Shown one piece after another: positions 21,277 to 34,312 of a DNA stretch of 64,000 bases (position 1 is the first letter of the stretch; the number at the start of each line of letters is the position of its first letter). The position numbers and the translations under genes were made by a program. This DNA comes from Siphonodentalium dalli (Eukaryota > Mollusca > Scaphopoda > Gadilida > Siphonodentaliidae): positions 41,949,503-42,013,502 of the forward strand of contig CP136065.1 in the NCBI GenBank assembly GCA_032622095.1, given 5' to 3'. The notes beneath the pieces were generated by a model, which was not told the origin of the DNA, ran no database searches, and saw only the letters and a list, made by a program, of their open reading frames with translations.

Positions 21277-24039
21277 AATACTACGTGTTCCTGCTTACAG
21301 AGATTTCAACTCGCTGTGCCTCATCACTTTGGGGGTTAATGATAATGAAAATAACAATACAATCGATCACGTTATTATTTGTGATAATGGTTTGACAAGC
21401 ATTGTATTATTTTGTTTAGACTTATCCACCAAGAACGCTAACAAATTAGTGCGCCAATGTGGCGCGATTTAAACTGCTTATCTTACATACATTGTGTGTA
21501 TTAACGAACAGCAGATATGGGGGCGATGTTCACCTCAAACTGTTAATATCATCAATTGAAGCGTCAGAAGAGTACAGCGCGGGTGGCTAATCAGATATCG
21601 TATATAGATAATGTTTCCACACATGCATGTCCTAATACTATCAACAGAAACACCGAGTCGTATTCCCAGTTGGCTCTTCGTTACAGATAAAGCTCATTAT
21701 TGCGGAACGGGCGCTATCAGCTGGCATGGCCTGGAAGCAACTGGATGATTGTAACAAGGTTATTTTATTTTTTTTATTTTTATTTTTTATTGAGAAAGAA
21801 GAATAACAACAGAGGAAGAAACAAAATACATTCATGCACTCATGCTCTCAATCCAAGAAATTAAAGAGTTTCGCTCTCCCATGCCCTGACCTACTTTCTT
21901 ACCTGTGGCATGCAATTAGACAATATTTAAAGGCACACAATGTGTTCGGACAATTTTAACAAACACCATTCAACTTAAATGCAAGACGAATGAGCGATAC
22001 TACCTTGACATATGTTTTCCCGAAAATGGACTTTTTCTTTAGCCACAACAATGGGGATAAAAAACAATAGATTCATTTTTTGTCTTCAGAATAACTTTAA
22101 CTTTCCCTTATTAAACAGCTAAAGTGGTCGATGGTGTGTAATATTTAAGGTTGGCAGATTCAATGTTTCAAATACTATGTGCAGCTTTAATTGATTTAAA
22201 TTCTGAGTTTACCATAAACAGTATAATTAGTAAATTTAACCATATTGAGACCGTATTGTAAATATTGTAAACATTGGTTCGACAGCAATCGGGGAAGATA
22301 CACAACGCTCACTTGAATTGCGTTTGGGATTGTAACAAGATCATGGCAGCACACATATGGCTCAGTTGCATGCACGAACATTTGTAACAAAGGCACACAT
22401 TTCAGAGACTAAACTATCCATAAACAATGCTACATTTTCTAAACAGATGATTCATTGAAAATCTACAGCACTTACCTATAATGCCAGTCTGTGTAAACAT
22501 ATACTCAGATTCATACGGATATTGTCTATCGTATTCCTGCCAACTTTTTCATTTCTCGGAAGGCTTACGGTATTCGCCCGAACTCACATCGCGCTACGTT
22601 AATCGGTTCGATTGGACAATTTCGTCTACCTAACTTAATCTGTTTGAAGTAATACTCCAGTAAGTCTACTCTAAATAATAATTTCATCATTCCATTTTTG
22701 TGATTCTCACAAGGTTTCAACTCAAATTCAATTTAAGTTAGTTTTTTAACTATTTTAAACCTAATTCTGAGATATGAATTGTCTCCCTTTGGATTTGAAC
22801 AGTACATACTTGTAGTTGATGGGAGATATCTAGTTTACTACGAATGTAGTTCATGCAGTGGCATCTTTGAATTTCCAGCTGTGCGAAATTGAGATTTCTG
22901 TGAGGACGGATAAAATGGTCACATCAGAACCATTTCAATGCGCTTTTGATAGCCAACGAGACCGAGGTAAAACACCCCGGTTTCATAGCCTAATTTGTTG
23001 TCTAACTAGATCCAAAAAATTTCAATGATCCTCTTATAAACTCTGCATGTAGGTTGATAATATCATGGAGGTATCTTAAATGCATATTCGATCAAAAATT
23101 TTAACTTGAAAAACAACATCTCTATACAGAACGCGTTCTACCGTTGTGCAAAAAATTACAACTCTGGGTAGGGAATTTTATCAACTCTGATGCTCGTCAC
23201 CGATCTCAATACACACACAAATTGCTTTGGATTCCGGCCGCGTTATGCGGCAGCATGATATTCCCCATTATATATATAGTACTAAATGTCTTCCGTAAAC
23301 GATTGGTTTGTATGTTACTTACTTGTTACTAGCCTGTATATACGTGAAATGATTCCATTGAAATAGGAATTTGCCATTGCGATTGACCCCCTCCATTGGT
23401 GCCTGGCGCATGCATATTACTATAGACGAGCATCATTTTTATCACGCAACAACTCAATTATTGTAAAATCACCACCACTGTCATCATTTCATGACTCATC
23501 TGCCCCTCCTGTCTTCTACTTTCTCACCCCTCCCACTCTCACTGCCTCTTGTTATCCCTAACACTATCTTCTCCCTATTTCCACCCCTAACTCAAAATTA
23601 GTTATATATCTCCATTTCTCCTAACAAAAACATTATTTCAATCCTTTCTCGCCTGATCGATACCCCTTCCTCACTTAATGGGGAAGGGGCATGTCGCAAA
23701 AGAGAAGACTTCATATAAGCCCTCTGGCTTGTTGTCTGATCCTCATTTCCATACATTATCTCTTCTATCTTTGCATATTTGTATCATCTATATATTATGT
23801 TATCCGTTTGGATTTGGAAATAAAAATATGTTTACTCTAATGCACACACCATTGCTCAGTCTACCTCGAATACGACTTTCGAGTGTTTGATATTTAGCAG
23901 GTAAGATTAACGCTGTCCAACAATAAAAGAAGGAATATTCTGATGAGGACGCAGATGAATGCAAATAATGATATTTATTCCAGTTTTCGAGTAGAAATGT
24001 CTTCGTGGCTTTGTTCCAGATTTTGTGCTCTATTATTTA
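21277..24039. other. Intronic region, no gene confirmed
   Basis: Two minus-strand stretches have splice-like borders but no family match I can defend: about 22480-22540 (ends ATTATAG/GTAAGT) and about 22295-22425 (ends ATTCAA/GTGAGC). Pyrimidine-rich sequence covers 23470-23670. Nothing else was recognised. Confidence 0.35.
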
Positions 24040-24205
24040 TTACGCGATGCGAGTTATTTTATACAACTGTAGTAAGGCTGATCTGGCCGTGACAATGGAG
24101 CTATAACGATGAGAATATCTCGCAGGACAACACATTTATGGTTTTCGCGGATGTATCTTCGCGGATGTCTCATTGTTACAGTATGTAACTTTTATTGCTT
24201 TCGAT
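24040..24205. repeat. Dispersed repeat, inverted copy of 48562-48710
   Basis: It shares, in opposite orientation with 48562-48710, the blocks GCGATGCGAGTTATTTTA, GTAAGGCTGATCTGGCCGTG, ATATCTCGCAGGACAACA and GCGGATG.CTCATTGTT.CAGTATGTAAC. Only the left end of the copy at 48.6 kb is partly duplicated again. Confidence 0.8.
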
Positions 24206-24839
24206 ATTTAGGTATGAACAATGGCTGGGCCACTCTTGAAGATTTGCGGGAACACAATGTATAATATAACAGCTAACTTTGTTGATGAAGTATGTCTCAG
24301 TTGGAATGCAGAATAACGGTCGTATTGCGAAGTATCGGGCGTGTATTTAATCCGATTAGTAGATTGTTTTATGCGCATTTAGAGGCTTTCTGGTGTGGTA
24401 AATGATAAACCTGCAGTAATAATTGAAGGATTCTGAGGTGATGCATTCATGAAACCAATAAATTTTATATAATTTATACTAGTATATGCCTAATAATATG
24501 ATCTTGATGGCGTTACATTTCTGACTATGGTTTCCTTGTATTTGTATTACTACGAATTGTATTACTGAATATCTAGTCCATCGGTAGCTTAGAAACTTTG
24601 GCTATATGTGCATACTGGAAACGGGCGGACAACGACAGCCAATTGGGGATCTGCGACCGAATTCCATTGACACACCGGTAACCGGAACGGACTCATACAT
24701 TACATGTACACTCGTTAATTCGCCTGGCATTTCTTTTGCAGGTATTTCGATACGGGAAGCTAGAATTTACCAGAAAATAAGACACAAACATGCTTGTAAA
24801 ATGCATGTGTACCACAACTAATTCACTGATAATGATTTA

Positions 24840-25200
24840 TGTGTCATCCGACTGTTAAATTTCTCCTCAGAATCTATGTCATCTGACATATCTAAAGTCA
24901 TACACTAGGTCAAATGACACACCTACACCTGTGTCGGTCAAATAGGTCATCTGACACATATAATTATTAAAATATTATCCAAATGTGTCGGCCAAATTGT
25001 CCTCAGAATGTCTGTCGCGAGTGCCAGATGACCTATTTGGGATGACACTGACGTTTTTTTTATATGTGTCATATGACACACCAAGAATTATCAAAACGTA
25101 TCGGTCAGTTTGTCCTTAGAATGTGTGTCAAGTGTATTAGATAACCATTTGGGCTGACATATGCGTTTTTATGGGTGTGTCATATTAGCCTCCTTAATTG
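24840..25200. repeat. Diverged tandem block rich in GTGTCATNTGACAC motifs
   Basis: A unit of about 113 bases is visible at 24982 and 25095 (TGTCGG.CA..TTGTCCT.AGAATGT, then GATAACC/GATGACC.ATTTGGG.TGACA). The palindromic core GTGTCATATGACAC and variants recur on both strands of the block. Confidence 0.7.
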
Positions 25201-26095
25201 GTGCCAAATATGTCGGTTTGGTTCAGGGATTTGACAAAATGCACGTGTATCAATTGTCCCAAAACCAGAAAAGATTAAATAATTAATCTGAAAATAAATT
25301 GAGTATCAAATATACTAAACTTGAGAAGTTTAGGATATCTGATACCGGGGTATTATTTGGTCCAAGCCCTGAATCAAAATGACACCCTTGGTATCAATTA
25401 TGGTCATATATGTGACATGGGTACCACATCTGCAATCCAGACAGGTGCATCCACCAACCCGATCACTTTGCTGCCAAATTTCAAATAGACTGTTTTTGGA
25501 ATAGGCACATGTACACTTAAAGTAACATGAATTACATGATGTGTATCTATGGGTAAAGTCAGCTGGATAATTCAATGCATTGTTCATTTGTAGTTTATTA
25601 AAACTAACTAAATAAATATATATGTATCATGAACAAAACTTGTTTGATATACATGTAGAACATTTTGGCAAACTGTACAATAAGACTGGTTTATGGCAAA
25701 AGTCATGTTATTGAGTTGTCCAGTTCACATGATCCAGATGACATCTCCATATATATGTACATGTATATTGAATATTGACAGTGAACACTCAATGGCGCTT
25801 AATGCTGAATCTGAAAGAAATACATTAATATATTTTAGATGGCATTATCCGGATGTACAATTGTATATAATACAGTATGTCTGACTTGACATTTTATGTT
25901 CCAGCTCAGGAACTTAGGACTGTATTACATAGTGTGTGCACTCCGGGTAGAGCAAACTTCATAAATTACCCACGCTGATCAACACTCTTTACATTTTAGA
26001 AAGAATAAGATGATTTTTCCCAAAATGATATATGACCGTGTCACCATGGATTTAAGAATGTTGTGCATAAATGCTCCATGGGGTGTCCACCTAAA
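25201..26095. other. Intronic region with a cysteine-rich open frame, unrecognised
   Basis: A minus-strand frame at 25330-25587 contains a cysteine-rich stretch (YTSCNSCYFKCTCAY then GGCTCLDCRCG). It does not match the cysteine spacing expected for the missing channel exon and has no clear splice borders, so no gene is called. Confidence 0.3.
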
Positions 26096-27090
26096 AAAAA
26101 TCCTACCTGTATCACACCAGGGGGGAGCGGTCAATGTGAATAAATATGTCAAATTCAACCAATTATTGATACCGTCAAATCGGTCATATTCATAATTGTC
26201 GTGCCGTCTCCAGGATAAAATTTATTTCTCACCAGCACATGGAGGGAGGAGGGTGAGATATCTATGTCAGTATCAATCAATTTATTGATACCGTCAAATC
26301 GCTCATGTCCATTAACCTGCTTCGGTCAACAGGATAACATGTATATCTCACTTTTACAGTGGGGAATGTCAAAACAAATATTTATGACATTATCAACCAA
26401 TTTAGTTTTACCAACAAAGCCGGCCACCAGGAGAACATTTAGTTCGGAACAAACAGTTATGTCATTATCAACCAATTCATACAGTCAAAGCGGTCATGTC
26501 CACTAATACTGTTCAGTCATCAGGAAAACAAAACTTATTTGGCGGCGGGGTATGAACAAATATATTATGTCATTTGTATCAACCAATTCATTGACATTAG
26601 TCAAAGCTAATGTTCGGTAACTTATTTGGAGGATGACCATCAAAGCGGTCATGTCCACTAATGTTGTTCGGTCACCAGGATAAAAATTATTTGAGGGGGG
26701 GGGGGGGGTCAGAACAAATATTTATGTCATTATCAACCAATCCATTGATATCGTCAAATAATTGGCCACGTCCATTAATGTGGTTCGGTCACCAGGATAA
26801 AATTGATTTGAGGGGTCAGAACAAATATGTATGTCTTTATCAACCAATGTATTTATACCGTCAAATCAGTCAGGTCCACTATAAATTTTTTTCTCTCGCC
26901 AGGATAATATTTGGGGGGGGGGTGTCGGAACAAATAGTTATGTCAATCAATTTATTGATATGTCAAGGCGGTCATGTCCACTACGGTTATTTGGTCACCG
27001 GGATAAAATTAATTTGGGGGGGACAGTCAAAGCGGTCATGTCCACTACTGTTGTTCGGTCATCAGGATAATATTTATTTCTCACTTTTTT
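26096..27090. repeat. Degenerate tandem repeat, about nine copies of roughly 110 bp
   Basis: The core GTCAAAGCGGTCATGTCCAC, followed by TAAT.TTGTTCGGTCACCAGG and a G-run, recurs near 26174, 26293, 26416, 26484, 26639, 26752, 26860, 26962 and 27027. Spacing varies from 65 to 155 bases. Open frames on the plus strand across it are repeat-derived. Confidence 0.85.
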
Positions 27091-27720
27091 TATTTCAAAT
27101 ATAAAATTTGGCTAGATAAAACACGAATCAATAACTTTGTTCCTATCGCGATTAAGAATTGGGGAAACATTGATGAGACCCAGCTATGGGTCATGTGTCC
27201 GTGGCAACGATACACATATACATATACTAATAAACTAATATGTTGCCGAATACCAGCGATGCTCTACATGCAGCTCACCAGCTAAAAACACCTTAACGAA
27301 CGCCAGAAGCGCACAGATTATGGTGTCGTATGGTTGGTAAATTCTGACCGACAATTGTGCCACAAAACGAACCCGCACTAAATAACGTTCCTTCCTAGCG
27401 ACCTGCGCATGCAAGTTTTGTCTGTATTCAACTACACGGCATATCACATGGTAACCGACACCATATACGCAACACCCATCTACCTCGAAAGGTTATATCA
27501 CCAAGTGACCCAAAACGAATCTGATCCCCCTTACTCGTTATGTTGAAATAAAATCCAGATATGATCACGCGATCTCACAAATAAACTGACACCGATATTT
27601 CGTCTATTGTTGCTTGGCGTTTTCTAGTTGTATACATTATTCAACAACAATGACTTCATATTATCTGTTGATACTCTCGCGCAGACAATCAGAAACGTTG
27701 CAATGAACTTCATATCGTAT
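27091..27720. other. Intronic region, nothing recognised
   Basis: No gene or repeat recognised on either strand. Confidence 0.4.
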
Positions 27721-27724
27721 TCGT

Positions 27725-28005
27725 CGTACATAAAAGTTTAGGATTACAGTAATTATCGTACATAAAAGTTTAGGATTACAGTAATTATCGTACATAACAG
27801 TTTAGGATTACAGTAATTATCGTACATAACAGTTTAGGATTACAGTAATTATCGTACATAACAGTTTAGGATTACAGTAATTATCGTACATAACAGTTTA
27901 GGATTACAGTAATTATCGTACATAACAGTTTAGGATTACAGTAATTATCGTACATAACAGTTTAGGATTACAGTAATTATCGTACATAACAGTTTAGGAT
28001 TACAG
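27725..28005. repeat. 32-bp tandem repeat, about nine copies
   Basis: Unit CGTACATAACAGTTTAGGAT followed by TACAGTAATTAT. The first two copies carry AAAAG in place of AACAG. The remainder are essentially identical, indicating recent expansion. Confidence 0.97.
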
Positions 28006-28204
28006 GAATGTGTGCGCGCAGGGTATCAATATATGAAACTTATGGGATCCCCTCTCCCTGTGAAACAACCCGCCAGTGAATATGAAGATCGTGATGTTAG
28101 GGGAAGTTGGTTAATTAAGGTGTTGTTTGGTTCCTTTGTCCCGAGTGTCCTCGGTGTAATTTGACACACAATGAGCATCGTCCTGCCGACAGAGAGATAT
28201 AATC

Positions 28205-28365
28205 GTAAATTATTCAATAATTAGAGCATGGCTTGGAGTGAAATACGCCGATATAGTGCATAGTGAGGTTGTGTAGTTCACGACGCGAAGCGGAGTGAAC
28301 TACACAACCGCAATATGCACTATATCGGCGTATTTCACGACAAGTCATGCTCTAATTATTATATT
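28205..28365. mobile_element. Palindrome with GACGCGAAGCGGAGT loop, copy 1
   Basis: AATAATTAGAGCATG...GAAATACGCCGATATAGTGCA...GTTGTGTAGTTCAC on the left pairs with its reverse complement ending CATGCTCTAATTATT on the right. The unpaired centre is GACGCGAAGCGGA at about 28281-28293. The same centre sits in the palindrome at 50253-50392, whose arms are unrelated. Confidence 0.9.
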
Positions 28366-28632
28366 GTATCGAACAAATGCAGAAATTTTCAACTTTTACT
28401 AAGTTCAGACAATTGATGTTCGCCTTACTGAAGCTTTAATTTGGATCAGCGGCGAAATAACAAGTAGTTTCAGAACAAAGTTTGATGTAGTGTTCGTTAC
28501 TATTTTTAGTAGTCAAAACTACATATGTATAGTGCACGACTTGAAGGCGTAGTATACAACTACGACTAATAGAGTCGAGTAGCCAACCAATCGGAAAGCT
28601 TGATTTCAATAACAAAGTCACGTGAGATACAA

Positions 28633-29058
28633 TATAATGGGATAGTGTGGTGGTGTGTCCTTACATAATGGGATAGTGTGGTGGTGTGTCCTTATATAAT
28701 GGGATAGTGTGATGGTGTGTCCTTATATAATGGGATAGTGTGGTGGTGTGTCCTTATATAATGGGATAGTGTGGTGGTGTGTCCTTATATAATGGGATAG
28801 TGTGGTGGTGTGTCCTTATAATGGGATAGTGTGGTGGTGTGTCCTTATAATGGGATAGTGTGGTGGTGTGTCCTTATATAATGGGATAGTGTGGTGGTGT
28901 GTCCTTATATAATGGGATAGTGTGGTGGTGTGTCCTTATATAATGGGATAGTGTGGTGGTGTGTCCTTATATAATGGGATAGTGTGGTGGTGTGTCCTTA
29001 TAATGGGATAGTGTGGTGGTGTGTCCTTATAATGGGATAGTGTGGTGGTGTGTCCTTA
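28633..29058. repeat. 31/29-bp tandem repeat, about 14 copies
   Basis: Unit ATAATGGGATAGTGTGGTGG followed by TGTGTCCTTAT. Some units lack one AT dinucleotide (29 bp). Apart from that and one G-to-A change, the copies are near identical. Confidence 0.97.
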
Positions 29059-29429
29059 TAGATTGGGGAAAGTATAATAGTGATGTGAAAGTTATGAGAA
29101 ATTTGAAAAACAAATTGTAAAACGGTCTGTATAGATAAGATGTGTGATTGGACTGTCTCAAAATTACGCACATTCGGGTTATTGTTGTAACATAGTACTA
29201 AAGAAGATATTAGTGACCGAGACAATCCATCATCTAATCTTTCCACACGTATCCACGCTCTCGATTCATTATACATGGGATAATAGAACAAAGTAAGGGT
29301 TTACATCTTCATACTGATTAGCATATGTACAGCCTGGGTGACCAGCGATATAATTTTCAAATTTGTTAAAATTTATATCACTGCAGTTATTGCGAATTCT
29401 GCAGACCAAAATGGTCTTTATTGGGTGGC

Positions 29430-29935
29430 CTGCGTTATAGCATGAGGGGGTGTGACCACCCATGTTGTGTCTATGTGTGATTTTAGTAACCAGTACATGC
29501 GAGGGTCTCCAGAAAACCTGCCCATATACGAGCGGGGACCACAGCTGCACCGGTGGGCCGCTATTAACCCCTAACTTGTCAGAATTGCAATTTGCCCACA
29601 ATAACATTACACACAGATCGGACCCCCCGTTGCCCCCGTAATGCAAAGAATTGCATAAATATATGCTGGGGAACTATTGCGCTTAATTAACCCTCAAAAT
29701 CCGCCATCGCATAATATTTGTTTCTGTGAATGAACAGACCGGGCCGCCCATGTGGTGATTATATATAGGGGTGATCTTAGTGACCAGAACAGTGCGATGG
29801 TCTCCCGGAAACATGCCCATACACGGACGAGGGTCACAGCCGCACCGACGGGCCGCTATTAACCCATAACTTACCAGAATTTAAATACCCCCAATAACAA
29901 GACACACAGACCGTGGCCCTCGTACCGCCAGGAGC
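29430..29935. repeat. Diverged direct duplication, about 200-bp units
   Basis: 29430-29640 and 29735-29935 share GTGTGATTTTAGTAACCAG/GGGTGATCTTAGTGACCAG, GGTCTCC.GAAAACCTGCCCATA, CACAGC.GCACCG, GGGCCGCTATTAACCC and an ACACACAGA.CG block. A minus-strand frame at 29269-29646 follows the first unit and is not recognised. Confidence 0.75.
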
Positions 29936-32900
29936 TCGACGCATATAGACGGGTTTTATAATCTGTTTAACGTCGGGGAGATTCTCATACATGTTAGAAA
30001 TTATTTCGTCCAGGGTTGGTTCAGATATACATGAGTGGTATACATGAAATAATTGGTATATATCAGCGGGTTCGTGGTATTATGGTCGTCGGAATGTTAG
30101 ACCCAGAAGAAATTGGTAAAGAACGATTTTGGAGTCATTAGACGCGAAAGAATATCTTGTATAACATATCCAAAATCCGCTAAAATCCGCTTTGGGGGAA
30201 ATCCAGAATTCAAAATGGACGCCACTAATAATGGAAATAACAAATAGGTAGTTAGTCATGAACACCCACATGACAAACGAGAATTCGCACCAACATACAC
30301 CACTAGTTGCAATCATTATGTTTTGTAAGGTGTGTGTAGCCGAGCAATATTCGACATAGAAGATGGCTACCAAAATGGTCGCCGAAAGTTTTAAGTTCTG
30401 CTCAGATGAACTCCGAAACAACTCGTCGGTTGTACGTTATCGATACCAGACTCATTAAGCATGTAGCCAATACTATTTGCCACCATCACGCGCAATTGTT
30501 ACTGTGAAGCAGTACCGGTATCTACCTGGAAATTATTAATTATTAATCAGGTTGCTTACGAATCTGTATACTATTGCAATCAGATTGTCAATTTCTACGT
30601 TTAACGATGAATCTGAACATTTCCAGAAATTATATGGGCATCGATGTTCTAATCCGTAAGGTGCATTGGGGCAATGGTATTAGGTCGTAATGGGTCATCC
30701 ATCGATGGCGAAGCTGGAAATGACACTGAAGAGCACATAATCTGGGGTCCACGCAAAGCGGGGGGGGTAGCATAATTTGCTGTATGGTGACTTTACAAAA
30801 TGCATAATTCGCCTATTTTGTACACGAAGTCGCCTTAATATTAGTCAGACATTGCAAACCGCCCGATATATCTGTGTATCATATAAGAAATTAGTATTAA
30901 ATGAAAACTTTATCAGACTTGTTAAACTCTTGTAAAAACAACATTGACTGTTTCCTGCGATATACCGGTACATGTATCATATGGGCGACAACTTACATAT
31001 TGTTTTCCTTGTTGGTATCGAAAATGTACTACTGCTAGCAAATATTTGTGAAAGTTATTTAATGGATTACCTAATACTTGATAGATTGTCCAGAGTGTTT
31101 TTTTATTTATTTATTTATTTATGTGTATGATGACGTAGCGACATTGACGTTGGTATCGGTACATGGTTGGCACCTCGTGTCTTGCTTTAAACATGCATCG
31201 GATATGTAAGGGTATGGTTTCTGTAATCAAAATCAACGAAAGAATAAACATGTATAGAAATGTACTGGCGTGTATATCTTTCATATATACAATGTAAACA
31301 ATATACATGCATATTTAGGCACATATAAATTTATGTCAAAAATATTGCCTCTGAATTATTTCAAGAAAGACATTGTTAGTTAGTATGTAAATTATATTAA
31401 TTGATACACAATCAAAATAAGTGCCCCCATCGACCGTGTTGGAATCGCCATATGACTGCGTTATACAGTGGACTTGAATATGTGTACCACGTTAGTTTAA
31501 AAAAAAAATGTATTTCAAAATAAAATTTTATAATAAAAAATGTTTTTCTTTAATTTAGATTTTCTTAAATCGAAATATGCGCGAAGCAGGGCCGTAGTCT
31601 TGGGCGCTAATACACAAAGCCTAATGGGCCACAGGCCCCTCCGGCTCCGATGCTGTATTATGTATAAAAACTCCCGAAAGAAGCCTGTTTCAGCTAGTCT
31701 CGACTGTGTTACATGTATATCAATATTAACTACACACAGCCATAATTGGAAAATATGACCTACATCAACCCAACATGTGTGTGTGCATATATATAGTTGT
31801 GAATGAAACTCCGTAACTGTAAATATAAATGGCTAAATTTGTATTTTTCTAGCTAACTTGTGTATATTTAGCAGACATATGTATATATTTTATATATATA
31901 TTATTATATTAAGATTAAAATATTAAATAGTACGATGCACCCGTGTGCACGGGCGGTACACGAACAACGATTATATAGTATAGTTAACAGTTGCAGCTTG
32001 AGAGTATCAGCCTAAAAGTATTATATATAGTATATATTATCATAATTGGAAATTCGAACCATCCAGTTTGTTCAACGTCATTAATATAATAGGATTTCAG
32101 ATTGTTTTTGGTCCAAATTTGGGGATGTGTTACAAATTAAATTATATACTGCGCGTTGGAACTCCAATTGGAAAATTCCAACTGAAAGGGGTTTCACACT
32201 ATATTCCACATATAGGCCTAATTAACATCCATTTATACATTTCTGCAATTAACATTAAACAAAAATGAACTATCCACTCGTTAGAGCTCCAGTTAATGGA
32301 TGAATCTGAAATTCTGGGCTAAAAGTATCCCATTTCAAGGCCATATAAATGTACATATATAATGTATGTATTTGGATTGTATTCCACTCATTACAATTGT
32401 TCGTGAAAATACTTACCTACAAACATGATGAGATCGGCATACTCTATTTAATCCACTTGAAAAACCATACAATCGAAAAATCCCGATTGTTATCTTTGTT
32501 GCATTCTATATATAAACTACAGATCAACTACAGGACAACCATGGAGGCATGCTCTAACGTGTCATCGTTTCGTGCAAGATGGAAGCATCATCGCGGTATA
32601 ATCGTCTATAAGAGGGTTATAAGAAAATATATATTGTCAAAGCTAATAACCACTGTTTGGTCGGCATGTGTACGACACCTGCAAAACATATTTTATTGAG
32701 AACAGTTAGCAACAGGGGTGAATAGAAATTCTCTGTTAAAGTTTTTTCTCTATGGATTATGATTATGGGTGGTGTGTGCATCAATTTCTTGGTGGGTGTG
32801 GAGTTCTCACCCTTGAGCATTTCCCATAATCTAAGATGGCGTCCAACATGGCCGCGCCATATTTATAATATGAACTAAGTCAGTTTAATCTGTTTTGTTG

Positions 32901-33843
32901 GAAAACATATTTTATGAAATGTATAGAACATTGTATATTATTTGGATGTTATTACATTATACTTCTGACTGTATGAAAATTTGACACTGCAAAAATGGCT
33001 GATAAAATGGCGACCGGAATTTTTCACTCGTATCTCTTATGTCTGTTTCTATTGTGTTGGCAAAATGTGTCTTATTTTCTTATTATTCATATCCTATAAT
33101 CAGTTTCTGAGAATTTTGTGTTGTTCATTTAGTCTCAGCCACTTGCAATCTCGGAAAAAACACTATCTCACGGAACCTGGTGTCAATATTCCCCGATAAT
33201 TCAATATTGGTTCCTTGCCATATTTTAATGTGAAATGAACAGATATGAAGGAATTAAGTGAGTGTGGGTATTGTCTATAAACTGCAATCTAATTAGGACA
33301 TGAAATGGTTACTTTGGTTTATGATGGCAGTCAAAATGCGGCAAATTTATATAAAATTATATATTTCGTCCTTATGCGCTTACATTTCGTGACTGTTGGA
33401 TGCATGGATTTGCCTAATATGCATTAAGTACATTAAAAGGAAACACATTTAAGCACAGTAGAAGCAACTTTGAATATGGAACGTATACAGTGCGCATGTG
33501 GTATGAGAGATATATTATATACCAGATACTCCTGCGTCATAGTAAATTTCTTCAAGATAGAACCTTGTAGAAGTCTCATACTAAATTAAATATATATTTT
33601 CATAGTTCCAAACGCTTTACAACACGAAATGTTGTCATGCTCTAGTGGTTCATTGAACTAATTTGAGCTCAGTATCAACAAAGACTGCCGGTACAATGCA
33701 ATGGTGCCATCATAATAATTACATTCAATTATTACGCCCACGCATTTAGATTTAATCTTGCGTAAGTTTATATATCAGCATATTCCGGGTATCGTTGACC
33801 ATAGGACCCGGAACTAGCATTTATTCAACAACCTCTTCATGCA
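29936..33843. other. Intronic AT-rich region, nothing recognised
   Basis: Several kilobases without a supportable gene. Frames such as 30080-30421 (-) and 32349-32699 (+) have no family resemblance. AT-rich simple stretches occur near 31104-31125 and 31860-31925. Confidence 0.4.
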
Positions 33844-34312
33844 TTAACCCTTTCAGTGCCAGGGGCCGATCTCATCGGCCCTAATTTACAGTTTGTAAAA
33901 TCGGCCCAAAATTTTTTTAATTTGTTTTAAATTGTTTTTTTTTTTTCGATTTTTTTGTGTTGAATTTGTTTTGGGTATGCTGCATATAGCGAATTTTTAA
34001 AACAAACTGGATAAAATCTTAGGGGCATGTTATAACTCAAAACTATCACCAAGTATTCATAGTAATAATTTTGATGCCCATGAAAAACGTAAGATTCCCT
34101 GGCACTAAACCTACAAAATAAGTCTGTTAAAGAATATAAGAAAAAATTATTAAAATTGTAAAAAATAATAACAAATGATGAAAAATTGTTAGGCCAATGC
34201 ATTCTCTTATATATACGAGGCGACCTATGGTCGACTCGCATATATAAGAGAATGCATTGGCACAGGGTATATGGGTTGATACAAAAATCGGACCTGGCAC
34301 TCAAATGGTTAA
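33844..34312. mobile_element. piggyBac-like MITE with TTAA duplications and internal hairpin
   Basis: TTAA at 33844-33847 and again at 34309-34312 flanks a 461-bp element. Its left end reads CCCTTTCAGTGCCAGGGGCC and its right end is the imperfect inverse GGACCTGGCACTCAAATGG. TTAA target duplication with CCCTTT-type ends is the hallmark of piggyBac elements. The interior has no transposase. A 69-base hairpin sits near the right end (34193-34261: GCCAATGCATTCTC...CGAG / CTCG...GAGAATGCATTGGC). A second copy of the hairpin with its left flank is at 40511-40636. Confidence 0.8.

Noticed and set aside
22295-22545. Minus-strand splice-bounded frames as the missing channel exon
   Set aside because: Borders look plausible (GTAAGT, GTGAGC) but the acceptors are weak and the cysteine pattern C-x-C...P-G...C is absent.
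25330-25587. Cysteine-rich minus-strand frame as a channel or zinc-finger exon
   Set aside because: Cysteine spacing does not match DEG/ENaC or a zinc-finger family I know, and no clear splice sites border it.
27725-29058. Regular repeats that could suggest a CRISPR array
   Set aside because: Units are contiguous with no unique spacers, there are no cas genes, and the host is clearly eukaryotic.
31860-31925. AT-rich stretch as a replication origin or promoter
   Set aside because: Composition alone gives no support in animal DNA.
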